The notes under the pieces: generated by a model | The model's input: the letters and a program-made list of their open reading frames with translations, nothing else | Database searches by the model: none | What the model was told of the DNA's origin: nothing | Assembly: GCA_963818985.1 (NCBI GenBank) | Contig: CAWFUJ010000001.1 | Coordinates: forward strand, 62,001 to 126,000 | From: JAFEDN01 sp963818985 | GTDB taxonomy: Bacteria; Pseudomonadota; Gammaproteobacteria; Coxiellales; Coxiellaceae | Direction: 5' to 3' | Length of the DNA stretch: 64,000 bases | Program-made: the position numbers and the translations under genes | Shown here: one piece after another, positions 1-8,200 of the stretch | How the letters are laid out: every line of letters starts with the position of its first letter | Numbering within the stretch: position 1 is the first letter of the stretch

Positions 1-266
1 GGGCGGCGAGTTTCAACCCGTTGCTGGATCAAATCGGCTATTTTTAAACGCTCAGATGGCGTCAACACTGCATGCTGTACTGAAGGATTGGTATCTGGTG
101 ATAAATGAAGAGTCGTGAGTACTAAATTTACCGCTTCATCCCAAGCATTTTCTGTGCCATGGCCAAAGAAAAGTTCGGCCTTTTGAAATTGTGAGGCAGC
201 CCAACGTATCCAGTCACCTATGGAATTTAAACAACCTAATGCTTCTGCAGTTTCTATCTTTTTCAT
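1..266 (-). CDS. prmB: Ribosomal protein L3 glutamine methyltransferase PrmB, 5' part
   Basis: This is the first 88 codons of a gene that runs off the left edge; the ATG is at 266 on the minus strand. PrmB uses S-adenosylmethionine to N5-methylate a glutamine of ribosomal protein L3. The visible part matches the family's N-terminal helical domain: a tryptophan-containing segment (DWIRWAASQF), then the signature FGHGTENAWDEAVNLVL, then LTPSERLKIADLI. The catalytic NPPY motif would lie outside the window. Nothing is broken in the visible part. The GHGT-x-N-x-WDEA signature separates PrmB from the release-factor methylase PrmC, so identification is fairly sure despite truncation. Confidence 0.85.
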   Translation of the reverse strand, partial: MKKIETAEALGCLNSIGDWIRWAASQFQKAELFFGHGTENAWDEAVNLVLTTLHLSPDTNPSVQHAVLTPSERLKIADLIQQRVETRR

Positions 267-511
267 AATAGGCTAAATGTTCGGTTATGCTGAGCAAAAT
301 GTCAATCTAAGTCATTGGCAATAGATGTCCCATTAAAGTGTGAATCATATTGAACCAATATTACGAAAAATTCATGAAATGCCAGTCTTTACTCTTTTCA
401 ATTTTAAAGATTGTATAATATGCCATATACAACCTTGATTTAAGAAATAGGCTTACATTTAAATTGGAAATCCACTCTCCCGCAAAATTCACAGTTCTGC
501 TAACATAAAAT
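267..511. other. Intergenic region between divergent prmB and antiporter gene
   Basis: About 245 AT-rich bases separate two divergently transcribed genes, so promoters for both should lie here. I see no convincing small gene, RNA gene or strong hairpin. No clear Shine-Dalgarno precedes the ATG at 512, so the start of the downstream gene rests on similarity of its N-terminus to its tandem paralogue. Confidence 0.4.
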
Positions 512-1642
512 ATGACCAGAAAAATAAAGGAAATACTCCTTTTTCATGAAGCGCCACTCTGGTTAGCCTGGCTAACCGCAGGAATTTTTTTGATCTTCGA
601 TGTCAGCCACCATTGGTTAATAAATTTTCATCATCCTCTTATATTTGGAATACTCTTCGCCTGGTTATTTCTATTGATACTTTGGAATGCCTTTGAGGTT
701 TCCCATCACGTTGAACAATTAGCCGAATTCGTCCGCCAACCTTTTAGTACTTTAATTTTAACTTTATCAGTCATTTCGATTGAAATTGTCACCATTAGCA
801 GCGTTATGTTCCATGGCGAAAACAACCCGACACTCGCACGCAACACCATGTATTCCATTATTATGATTGTCTTGAATGGTGTAGTGGGACTCAGTTTATT
901 TTTAGGAGGTATTCGCTATGGCGAACAACGTTATAATTTGCGCGGCTCGATTGAATTCATGAGCGTTATTTTTGTGTTGGGCGTAATCGGATTGGTGTTA
1001 CCCAATTTTACCCGATCTTCTATCGGTCCCACCTTCACCATTTTACAAACTTTTTTCTTTATCATCACTTCTTTAGGGATTTATAGTATTTTCTTATGCA
1101 TTCAAACTATTAGTCACCGAGCTCATTTTGTTTCAAAAGCTGAAGCCCATTATCCGAATAAACCCATGAACATACATATTAAGTATTCACCAAAATCTGC
1201 AATTTATCATGGATTCCTTTTAATAACCTATTTGATTCCAACTTTATTGCTGGCTAAACAGATCTCCTATCCTATTGATACAACCCTAGACTATTTGCAT
1301 CCACCACAAACTTTAGGTGGGTTTTTAGTGGCTGTTTTAGTGTTATCACCCGAAGGCGTTAGCGCTATCCGCGCTTCTCTAGCCAATCATTTGCAGCGCT
1401 CGGTAAATATTGCTTTAGGTTCAGTGTTAGCAACCACGGCTTTAACGATCCCTGCCGTTTTAATCATTGGACTTATCACCAATCGAATAATAATTTTAGG
1501 ATTACCGCCAACTGATGTTATTATATTAATAATAAGTTTAATTACCGGCATAGTCACTTTTGCAAGCGGTCGCAGTGGCATGTTGCAAGGAGCAATTCAC
1601 TTATTGTTATTTTTTGCTTATGTCATAATGATTTTTGATTAA
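512..1642 (+). CDS. Calcium/proton antiporter family protein (ChaA/Cax-like), copy 1
   Basis: A 376-residue inner-membrane protein with about ten or eleven hydrophobic segments. It carries the duplicated alpha motifs of the cation/Ca2+ exchanger superfamily: the first near residues 75-110 (VISIEIV followed by ENNPTLARNTMY and LNGVVG) and the second near 265-305 (LSPEGVSAIRASLANHLQRS). The acidic residues in these motifs bind the transported cation in characterised exchangers. In E. coli, ChaA exports Na+/Ca2+ and K+ in exchange for H+. The length fits ChaA. A close paralogue follows directly. The exact cation cannot be read from the sequence. Confidence 0.85.
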   Translation: MTRKIKEILLFHEAPLWLAWLTAGIFLIFDVSHHWLINFHHPLIFGILFAWLFLLILWNAFEVSHHVEQLAEFVRQPFSTLILTLSVISIEIVTISSVMFHGENNPTLARNTMYSIIMIVLNGVVGLSLFLGGIRYGEQRYNLRGSIEFMSVIFVLGVIGLVLPNFTRSSIGPTFTILQTFFFIITSLGIYSIFLCIQTISHRAHFVSKAEAHYPNKPMNIHIKYSPKSAIYHGFLLITYLIPTLLLAKQISYPIDTTLDYLHPPQTLGGFLVAVLVLSPEGVSAIRASLANHLQRSVNIALGSVLATTALTIPAVLIIGLITNRIIILGLPPTDVIILIISLITGIVTFASGRSGMLQGAIHLLLFFAYVIMIFD

Positions 1643-1667
1643 TAGAAAAGATATTCAAGGATTTATC

Positions 1668-2789
1668 ATGATAACAAAAATTCGAAATTCTTTCATGATA
1701 TATGAAGCGCCCTTATGCATTGGTGGAATAATCATCCTCTTTTTTTTGCTATTCAGTCATCAATATTATTCTTTAACCCATCCTAAACTTCTTATTGCAA
1801 TTTTTACTGGTTTATTTTTTATAATTATGTGGTGTTCCTTTGAAGTGGCCCACCATGTTGAATGCTTATCTGAAACGCTTAAAGAACCTTTGGCAACGCT
1901 GATATTAACTTTAGCGGTGATTTCTATTGAAATTTCATTGATTGCGAACATCATGTTAACGGGTGAAAATAATCCAACCTTGGCTCGAGACACTATGTAT
2001 GCGGTCATTATGATTATTTTAAACGGAGTTGTTGGGATCAGTTTATTGGCAGGTGGATTAAGATATAAAGAGCAGCAATATAATTTACAAGGATCCATTG
2101 CATTTCTTAGTGTCATTATATTGCTAGCGATTATTGGATTGGTCTTACCAAATTTTACCCGGTCAACCACTTCGCCCACTTTTTCTACTTTTCAAGCAGT
2201 TTTTTTAATTGTGACCTCTTTAGGGATTTATATAATTTTTCTTATCATCCAAACGATCAGTCACCGCAAACATTTTATAACTTCTGTTGAACGCGTGCAG
2301 ACTTATACTCCTCTTAATTTACATACTAAATATCCAGCTAAATCTTTTAAATACCATGTGATATTATTGATTGGCTATCTGATTGTAACCCTTTTCCTGG
2401 CAAAACAGACGGCCCTACCCATTAATTACATGTTAAACGAACTCCATGCTCCGGCATCATTAGGCGGTGTGCTGGTGGCCATTTTAATTGTCACCCCAGA
2501 GGCTGTCAGTGCTATTCGCGCTTCTTTAGCTAATCAATTACAGCGCTCTGTGAATATTTCTCTAGGCTCGGTATTAGCCACCATTAGTTTAACTATTCCT
2601 TGCATTTTGGCGATAGGACTGCTCACCAACAAAGAGGTTGTTTTAGGATTAAGTTTTCCGGATACCACTATTTTAATTTTAAGCTTGATTATGAGCATCT
2701 TAACTTTTGTCAGCGGCCGCACCAATATCCTTCAAGGTGCTGTTCATATGCTGTTATTTTTTGTTTATATTTTAATGATCTTTGATTAA
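1668..2789 (+). CDS. Calcium/proton antiporter family protein (ChaA/Cax-like), copy 2
   Basis: A 373-residue paralogue of the preceding gene with the same two exchanger motifs (VISIEIS with ENNPTLARDTMY, and VTPEAVSAIRASLANQLQRS). The ATG at 1668 is chosen because an AAGGA Shine-Dalgarno sits about eight bases upstream and because MITKIRNSFMIYEAPL then aligns with the N-terminus of copy 1. A longer frame from a TTG at 1635 would overlap copy 1 by eight bases and looks spurious. Tandem duplication is likely; the two products could be homologous subunits or have diverged in substrate or regulation. A CT-rich hairpin follows the stop. Confidence 0.85.
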   Translation: MITKIRNSFMIYEAPLCIGGIIILFFLLFSHQYYSLTHPKLLIAIFTGLFFIIMWCSFEVAHHVECLSETLKEPLATLILTLAVISIEISLIANIMLTGENNPTLARDTMYAVIMIILNGVVGISLLAGGLRYKEQQYNLQGSIAFLSVIILLAIIGLVLPNFTRSTTSPTFSTFQAVFLIVTSLGIYIIFLIIQTISHRKHFITSVERVQTYTPLNLHTKYPAKSFKYHVILLIGYLIVTLFLAKQTALPINYMLNELHAPASLGGVLVAILIVTPEAVSAIRASLANQLQRSVNISLGSVLATISLTIPCILAIGLLTNKEVVLGLSFPDTTILILSLIMSILTFVSGRTNILQGAVHMLLFFVYILMIFD

Positions 2790-2794
2790 TTCTC

Positions 2795-2816
2795 CCCTCT
2801 CCCACCAAGGAGAGGG
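2795..2816. terminator. CT-rich hairpin between convergent genes (CCCTCTCC family)
   Basis: A perfect 8-bp stem, CCCTCTCC paired with GGAGAGGG, with a six-base loop. It lies between the convergent antiporter and ccm-linked genes and could terminate both strands. The same stem recurs near 18419, 23992 and 30759, so it is also a dispersed repeat. There is no long U-tract, so intrinsic termination is inferred. Confidence 0.55.
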
Positions 2817-2826
2817 AAATTAGCTA

Positions 2827-3129
2827 TTATGGACTTTCATCCTGTGGTTCGGATATCCATTGATTTAGGACTTCAATTATTTTTTTTGCTTGTTCGGCAT
2901 TGGAGATATTAAATTTAGAACGTTGTTGATAAGAACCCGCTTTTTTCTGGTAACGGCGAATGCTATAAGCTTGCGGCCCATACTCTTGTTTTCTTTTATC
3001 CCACGTTTGGTAACGAAACATAATGGTGGTCCATGCACCCCGAGTTAGAATCACCTTGCCTAATTCTTTGGTGACAACCACGCCCTCTTCTGAATATTCA
3101 ATACTAATATCATCAATACTTTCTGCCAT
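2827..3129 (-). CDS. Conserved hypothetical protein linked to the ccm operon
   Basis: A 100-residue soluble protein without signal peptide or membrane segment. I do not recognise a named family. It is rich in charged and aromatic residues, with a beta-strand-like N-terminus (ISIEYSEEGVVVTKEL), a central TTIMFRYQTWD segment and a C-terminal helix (AEQAKKIIEVLNQW). Its start overlaps the end of ccmI by 17 bases, so it is very likely co-translated as the last gene of the cytochrome c maturation operon. The context suggests a link to c-type cytochromes or redox enzymes, but no function can be assigned. Confidence 0.7.
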   Translation of the reverse strand: MAESIDDISIEYSEEGVVVTKELGKVILTRGAWTTIMFRYQTWDKRKQEYGPQAYSIRRYQKKAGSYQQRSKFNISNAEQAKKIIEVLNQWISEPQDESP

Positions 3130-3817
3130 AATTGCTCCTAAGTGAGTCGTTGCTTTGCGCTTGACTGATCATATCAAGCAAGGTGCGGCTATCTGGGCTA
3201 TCAGGCGGCACTAAAGCCAGAGCTTGCTGCCAGTATTTCACCGCTTGGCGATAATCTTTATTTTGATAAGCATTTACCGCTAATAAATTTAATGCATCCA
3301 CTGGCTGAGTTATTGATTCTAACACGCTTTTTAAAGCAACTTCTACAGCTGGAGTCAAGCGATTATGCTGATTAAAAAAATTTGCTTTTGCATAGGCCAG
3401 CAAATAATCATGATTGTTTGGTTTTAACAGACTAGCCTTTTTCAAAGAGTTTTCTGCATTTTCATATTGCTGACTGTTTAAATATAATTTGCCTAATAAA
3501 AACCAACCTTCTGCGCTTGCCGGCTGTTGCTTTAAATGGTCACGCAATTGTTTAATTAACTGTTGAGAATCTTTAATACTTGCGACCTGCTGTTTAATTG
3601 CAGCCTCTTGACTTTGCCGAGTCCAAAATTCCTGTAATTGACTACTATGACCAAATATAAGGTACAAACTAATGGCCATCAAGGGGAAAATCACTAACAA
3701 TAATTTGATACTGATTTTTAATTTATTCGAATTTTTTGTCAATAACGGTACGGCAATAATTAAGACGGACATGATAGTCATTAAAATAATTAATGTCCAA
3801 AACCAAGTATTCAACAC
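3113..3817 (-). CDS. ccmI: Cytochrome c maturation protein CcmI (TPR protein)
   Basis: A 234-residue protein with two N-terminal transmembrane segments (about 5-27 and 38-55) followed by a periplasmic region with tetratricopeptide repeats (about 95-215; AEGWFLLGKLYLNSQQYENA is one repeat and YRQAVKYWQQALAL another). CcmI presents apocytochrome c to the haem ligation machinery. It lies directly downstream of ccmH and overlaps the small downstream gene. It is shorter than E. coli-type fused CcmH/CcmI versions but fits stand-alone forms. The assignment rests on architecture and position because TPR sequences diverge. Confidence 0.8.
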   Translation of the reverse strand: MLNTWFWTLIILMTIMSVLIIAVPLLTKNSNKLKISIKLLLVIFPLMAISLYLIFGHSSQLQEFWTRQSQEAAIKQQVASIKDSQQLIKQLRDHLKQQPASAEGWFLLGKLYLNSQQYENAENSLKKASLLKPNNHDYLLAYAKANFFNQHNRLTPAVEVALKSVLESITQPVDALNLLAVNAYQNKDYRQAVKYWQQALALVPPDSPDSRTLLDMISQAQSNDSLRSNYGRKY

Positions 3818-3822
3818 TTTTG

Positions 3823-4347
3823 TTATCCTTTTCCGTAGATTTTCTTACGGCGATTCACGATCCGCCACAAGATCAAGAAACCGATCACTAACAATAGAAA
3901 AGGAAGCATCCATAATATATAAGTTTGCCCATTTAAAGGCGGCTTAAACAGAATAAAATCTCCATAACGAGAGACCATATACTGTTTTATCTCAGTATCA
4001 CTCTTCCCAACTATTACCATATTGTAAACTTGCAAACGTAAATCCTTAGCCAAATCCGCATTCGAATCAGCTAAATCTTGATTCTGGCAAACTAGACAAC
4101 GCAGTTGACTTATTAGTCCTTGAAATTGTTGTTGCTGTTCATTTGAAGTAAAAGGGTAATGATCCACCGTTAACGCTTGGCTAAGCGAGCAATAAAATAT
4201 TAAAAAAAACATTAATATCCATCCTATCCTCCCCTCCTTCCAGGCTAACCTAGACACATAATTACGAATGCACTGCGGAGTCAATATTGATCGTTGCCAG
4301 GCGCTAGCTTTGAACGTAAGTATTTCTGTCCATAAAAAGGAGTTCAT
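3823..4347 (-). CDS. ccmH: Cytochrome c maturation protein CcmH, with repeat-derived N-terminal extension
   Basis: The CcmH/CycL domain carries the thiol motif LRCLVCQNQDLADSNADLA, which reduces apocytochrome cysteines, then MVSRYGDFILFKPP and a C-terminal membrane helix. The ATG at 4347 overlaps the ccmG stop (TAATG), implying coupled translation. Between this start and the signal-like helix (WILMFFLIFYCSLSQA) lie about 40 residues not expected in CcmH. Part of their DNA (4270-4312) matches a repeat near 42806-42849. A repeat has therefore probably inserted in frame. A possible alternative start is the ATG at 4212, preceded by a purine-rich GGAGG-type stretch; it removes the repeat-derived residues but gives a signal peptide with no positive charge. 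Confidence 0.85.
   Translation of the reverse strand: MNSFLWTEILTFKASAWQRSILTPQCIRNYVSRLAWKEGRIGWILMFFLIFYCSLSQALTVDHYPFTSNEQQQQFQGLISQLRCLVCQNQDLADSNADLAKDLRLQVYNMVIVGKSDTEIKQYMVSRYGDFILFKPPLNGQTYILWMLPFLLLVIGFLILWRIVNRRKKIYGKG
4270..4312. repeat. Repeat segment inside the ccmH coding start
   Basis: Read on the minus strand, this stretch shares CAAAGCTAGC, then CCTGGC after one differing base, then after a short variable gap AATATTGACTCCGCAGTGC with the right arm of the palindrome between pheS and pheT (42806-42849). About 35 of 43 positions match. It is translated in frame within the CcmH N-terminal extension. It looks like one half of the element seen between pheS and pheT. Confidence 0.75.
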
Positions 4348-4898
4348 TAATTTTGCTTTTGCCATTTTTTTATTTCCGGAAATAAAGTTTTCTCCCAATC
4401 TGTTGGACTCACTGCGCCAATAAATTTATAACGAATGATCCCATGTTTATCGATAATAAAAGTTTCAGGCGTACCATACACTCCGAAATTGATGGCAATA
4501 TCGCCGGATGGATCAAAAATAATTTGATCATAAGGATTACCATAACGGTTCAACCATTCTAAAACTTTATCGCGTTGATCTTTTAAATTTAAGCCGATTA
4601 TTTTAGTTTGCTGTAAATCACGTCGTGCTTCAATCCAGACCGAATGTTCCGCACGACAAGCAACGCACCAAGTCGCAAACACATTGAGAATGGTGACATG
4701 TCCCTGAAAAACCGCTCCAGTAATGATCTGCCGAGGATTTGACAAACTTTGGCCGTTGAACGCAGGCGCAGGTTTATTTTGCAACGGCGAAGGAATTGTG
4801 CGTGGATTCGTATACAATCCACCCCATAAAAAATAACCAATCACTATAAAAATAAGAATAGGGGTCAATAAAAACCAAAATTTCTTATTACTTGCCAT
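4347..4898 (-). CDS. ccmG: Thiol:disulfide interchange protein CcmG/DsbE
   Basis: A 183-residue membrane-anchored thioredoxin-fold protein. An N-terminal helix (about 6-26) precedes a periplasmic domain with the redox motif ATWCVACRAEH and the cis-proline loop GVYGTPETFIID. CcmG keeps the apocytochrome CXXCH and CcmH cysteines reduced. The ATG at 4898 overlaps the ccmF stop codon (TAATG), so it is preferred over the longer upstream frame, which would lie in the ccmF 3' end. All expected catalytic residues are present. Confidence 0.92.
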   Translation of the reverse strand: MASNKKFWFLLTPILIFIVIGYFLWGGLYTNPRTIPSPLQNKPAPAFNGQSLSNPRQIITGAVFQGHVTILNVFATWCVACRAEHSVWIEARRDLQQTKIIGLNLKDQRDKVLEWLNRYGNPYDQIIFDPSGDIAINFGVYGTPETFIIDKHGIIRYKFIGAVSPTDWEKTLFPEIKKWQKQN

Positions 4899-6838
4899 TA
4901 CCCTTCTCGCACTAAGCTTTTGGATCTCGAACGATAACGTCGATCTGAAACCGCTAATATCCCACCGATAGCCATCATAATACCTCCCGCCCAAATCCAC
5001 CGAATAAAAGGTTTGTAATAAACTCTTAACGACCAAGCCCCATCTGCTAAAGAAGTTCCCAAAGCCACATATAAATCCCTATAAACGCCCGCATCGATAG
5101 CCGCCTTAGAAGTGGCTGTTTGTGCCACCGGAAAATAGCGTTGTTCTGGATATAAGATTGTTAACAATCGATCATCCCGAAATACTGCGACTCTAGCCTG
5201 TAAACCTTGATAGTTTGGCCCATTAAAACTCGCAGCACCTCTAAATTGAAATTGGTAAGGACCTACCTTGACCATATCCCCTGGATGCATACTGACATCG
5301 CGTTGTTGACTATATCCAGTACTACAAATAATGCCAATTACCGTCACGCCAACCCCCAGATGAGCTAAAATCATAGCCCATTGGCTTTTCAGTAAACGTC
5401 GCGGCTGCAACCAACCCTTCCAGGTAAAGCCATGCTGAAGAGTCCATAACACAATCCATAGTCCAACAGCGATGCCACAAAAAATCCATAAACTTAACTT
5501 AGCTCCGACTAATAAAGGTAAAATAACCGCCAAACATCCCACTAAGATAGTATAAACAATTAACTTCCGCCGCAAAAATTTTAGCTGAGTATTTTGCCAT
5601 TTAAAAAGTGGGGCAATGGCCATCAAGACGAATATAGGGGTCATTAACGGGATAAAAACTAAATTAAAATAAGGCGCTCCAACCGAAATTTTGCCAAGAT
5701 GCAGGACATCGATCATCAAAGGATACAAAGTCCCTAAAAGAACCGTCAGCATTGCCACAAATAACACAATATTATTCGTCAATAAAAATGTTTCGCGCGA
5801 CCAAAGACCAAATTCACCACCCAAGGCGAGCAAACGGCCTCGCCAAGCATACACTGTTAATGATCCCCCAACGATGAACATCAAAAAACCTAACATAAAT
5901 AATCCACGCTGGGGATCAGCAGCAAAGCTGTGCACTGATACCAATATCCCTGATCGTACTAAAAAAGTACCTAATAGACTTAATGAAAATGTGCATACCG
6001 CCAATAAAATTGTCCAGGCTTTAAAAATTTGGCGTTTTTCAGTCACCGCCAATGAGTGAATTAGGGCGGTACCCGCCAACCAAGGCAAAAATGAAGCATT
6101 TTCCACTGGATCCCAAAACCACCAACCGCCCCACCCTAATTCTCGATAAGCCCATGCACTGCCTAAGACAATACCTAAAGTTAAAAAACACCAAGCAATC
6201 ATTGTCCATGGGCGTGACCAGCGAGCCCATGCTGCATCCAAACGCCCACATAATAAGGCCGCTATCGCAAATGCAAACGGGACAGCAAAACCAACATAAC
6301 CCATATATAACATGGGTGGATGAACCGCTAATCCTGGATCTTGTAAAATGGGGTTTAAATCAGCCCCGTCTGCAGGAAAATTTGGCAATAAACGCACGAA
6401 TGGACTTGAAGTGGTCAGTAAAAATAAATAAAAACCGATGGCGATCACTGCCATTATTGCTAACACCCTGGCCAAAACTGACCATGGCAAACTAGGACTA
6501 AATAAACTGACCGCCACCATCCAGGCGCTTAAAATAAATACCCATAATAACAGGGATCCTTCGTGGGCACCCCATAGCGCGCAAAAACGATAAACAGTCG
6601 GCAAATGGGAATTAGAATTTTGAGCAACATACGTTACTGAAAAATCATTGGTCAGTAATGCATACGCCAATGCGGCAAAACTTATGCCTACCAACAACAA
6701 TTGTCCGCAAGCTGTATAACGACAAAGTAACATGTAATGCATATTTTGAGTGACGACCCCACGTAAAGGGAGGATCACTTGAACAATAGCTAAGCCTAAC
6801 GCCAAAAATAGCGCGTAATGACCCAGTTCTGGAATCAT
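4898..6838 (-). CDS. ccmF: Haem lyase subunit CcmF
   Basis: A 646-residue polytopic membrane protein, full family length. It carries the tryptophan-rich haem-handling signature WGGWWFWDPVENASFLPW near residues 230-250 and conserved histidines (LQDPGLAVHPPMLYMGY, ALIHSLAVTEKR). CcmF, with CcmH and CcmI, ligates haem from CcmE to apocytochrome c at the periplasmic face of the inner membrane. Its start overlaps the ccmE stop by four bases (ATGA) and its stop overlaps the ccmG start, giving tight operon coupling. Nothing is missing. Confidence 0.95.
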   Translation of the reverse strand: MIPELGHYALFLALGLAIVQVILPLRGVVTQNMHYMLLCRYTACGQLLLVGISFAALAYALLTNDFSVTYVAQNSNSHLPTVYRFCALWGAHEGSLLLWVFILSAWMVAVSLFSPSLPWSVLARVLAIMAVIAIGFYLFLLTTSSPFVRLLPNFPADGADLNPILQDPGLAVHPPMLYMGYVGFAVPFAFAIAALLCGRLDAAWARWSRPWTMIAWCFLTLGIVLGSAWAYRELGWGGWWFWDPVENASFLPWLAGTALIHSLAVTEKRQIFKAWTILLAVCTFSLSLLGTFLVRSGILVSVHSFAADPQRGLFMLGFLMFIVGGSLTVYAWRGRLLALGGEFGLWSRETFLLTNNIVLFVAMLTVLLGTLYPLMIDVLHLGKISVGAPYFNLVFIPLMTPIFVLMAIAPLFKWQNTQLKFLRRKLIVYTILVGCLAVILPLLVGAKLSLWIFCGIAVGLWIVLWTLQHGFTWKGWLQPRRLLKSQWAMILAHLGVGVTVIGIICSTGYSQQRDVSMHPGDMVKVGPYQFQFRGAASFNGPNYQGLQARVAVFRDDRLLTILYPEQRYFPVAQTATSKAAIDAGVYRDLYVALGTSLADGAWSLRVYYKPFIRWIWAGGIMMAIGGILAVSDRRYRSRSKSLVREG

Positions 6839-7251
6839 GAATGCCCCTGAGGAACTATGGCGGGCGGACGGTATTTGGCATCATGCTTAGCCAATACTTG
6901 ATCAGCAATAAAAATTCCTTGAGAATTAAGACGGCCTTGCGCCACGATGCCTTGCCCCTCGCGAAATAAAGACGGCAAAATTCCTTGATATTGAACAGCT
7001 AAATCAGCATGGTAATCAGTCAGTTTAAAATTCACCTCTAGATTTTTTCCGTATCTGACACTGTTGACGACTACCATGCCCCCTAAACGAAAAACTTGTT
7101 GATTACTTAAATGGCGCTGGGTGACTTGTTGGGGAGTAAGGTATAAATCGACGTTTTGTCGCAAAGCAAATAATGCCAATCCAATGGCAGTGCCTATGCT
7201 TGTTATTAAAATAATAATAAAATACAAACGTCTTTTACGATGATTTAACAT
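6835..7251 (-). CDS. ccmE: Haem chaperone CcmE
   Basis: A 138-residue protein with one N-terminal transmembrane helix (about 9-30) and a periplasmic OB-fold domain. The C-terminal motif VLAKHDAKYRPP contains the histidine that covalently binds haem and the tyrosine that ligates its iron in characterised CcmE. The protein accepts haem from the CcmABCD complex and passes it to CcmF. It overlaps ccmD by 17 bases and ccmF by four. The tail after the haem motif is short, as in many gammaproteobacteria. Confidence 0.95.
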   Translation of the reverse strand: MLNHRKRRLYFIIILITSIGTAIGLALFALRQNVDLYLTPQQVTQRHLSNQQVFRLGGMVVVNSVRYGKNLEVNFKLTDYHADLAVQYQGILPSLFREGQGIVAQGRLNSQGIFIADQVLAKHDAKYRPPAIVPQGHS

Positions 7252-7411
7252 ATTTAAGAGATAGTTTTTTGCATAACCGCAGCCATTTACTTTTAATGAT
7301 TAAGAATTGTAAGCATAAAACCACTGCCACGATTCCATATGCAGACCATATATAAACCGCATATCCGCCCATGTTCCAAAAAGATTGCAGGTTAGTAAAT
7401 GCACTTAACAT
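7235..7411 (-). CDS. ccmD: Haem exporter protein CcmD
   Basis: A 58-residue single-helix protein with the family pattern NLQSFWNMGGYAVYIWSAYG followed by a hydrophobic segment and a basic tail. CcmD helps release haem-loaded CcmE from the CcmABC transporter. I chose the ATG at 7411, which gives the typical size. A TTG start at 7453 would add fourteen residues and overlap the ccmC stop. Either is possible because neither has a strong Shine-Dalgarno. Confidence 0.88.
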   Translation of the reverse strand: MLSAFTNLQSFWNMGGYAVYIWSAYGIVAVVLCLQFLIIKSKWLRLCKKLSLKYVKSS

Positions 7412-7442
7412 GGGGCAAGCATACCCAGGACTGACATTCTCG

Positions 7443-8177
7443 TCAATGTCCAAATTTTTCTTTTACCCAGCGGGATTGCTGTTCTTGTTTTAGTAATTCA
7501 TACCGTAAACCAAGTAATAAGATGATTAGATAGTAAAGAAAAAAAGCTGAGAGCATCGCTAGTAAAGGCCATAGCATACTTGGGGCAATCGAAGGGGGAC
7601 TGAGCTTTAAAATGGTGGCGCCTTGGTGTAAGGTTTGCCACCAATTGACGGAATAATGAATAATAGGAATATTCACTAATCCTATCAAGGTGAGCACGTT
7701 GCTGATTTGTGCTGCCAATTGTTGCTCAGGAATAGCGGAACGTAAGCCAATGATACCGCTGTAAATAAATAATAAAATCAACTCTGCAGTTAAACGTGCA
7801 TCCCAAATCCACCAAGTTCCCCAAGTTGGTTTCCCCCAAATAGAACCGGTCATTAAAGCCAATAACGTGAAACAAGCCCCTAACGGAGCGCTGAGTTTGG
7901 CAACCAGATCTGCGACTTTTATTTTCCAAATTAGATGTATCAGCGCTGCAACACTCATGATCATATAAATCCCTAAAGACCAAGCAGCTGCAGGGACATG
8001 TACAAATATTATCCTATAGACATCGCCTTGTTGATAGTCAGGTGGGGCCAGCCACAACCCACCCATTAAACCATAAAATAAAGTAGCCAACATCAATCCA
8101 GTTAGCCAAGGTAATAATCGTCCTGCCCAGTGAAAACTGGTGGGCGGGGAAGCAACTTTATAGAAAAATTTCCACAC
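7443..8177 (-). CDS. ccmC: Haem exporter permease CcmC
   Basis: A 244-residue integral membrane protein with six predicted helices and the tryptophan-rich signature GKPTWGTWWIWDARLTAELI near residues 120-140. Histidines in HVPAAAW and in IIHYSVNWWQTLHQGATI fit the haem-ligating positions of the family. CcmC presents haem to CcmE. It lies between ccmB and ccmD in the canonical order. The length is normal. Confidence 0.95.
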   Translation of the reverse strand: MWKFFYKVASPPTSFHWAGRLLPWLTGLMLATLFYGLMGGLWLAPPDYQQGDVYRIIFVHVPAAAWSLGIYMIMSVAALIHLIWKIKVADLVAKLSAPLGACFTLLALMTGSIWGKPTWGTWWIWDARLTAELILLFIYSGIIGLRSAIPEQQLAAQISNVLTLIGLVNIPIIHYSVNWWQTLHQGATILKLSPPSIAPSMLWPLLAMLSAFFLYYLIILLLGLRYELLKQEQQSRWVKEKFGH

Positions 8178-8200
8178 GATTATCTCCTACCTTCACACTT

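Noticed and set aside
1766..2179. 137-codon open frame on the minus strand opposite antiporter copy 2
   Set aside because: It is the reverse shadow of a strongly supported membrane-protein gene, has no ribosome site and no recognisable domain.
5691..6495. Open frames of 122 and 147 codons on the plus strand inside ccmF
   Set aside because: They lie wholly opposite the conserved ccmF coding sequence, and their proline- and lysine-rich translations look like antisense noise.
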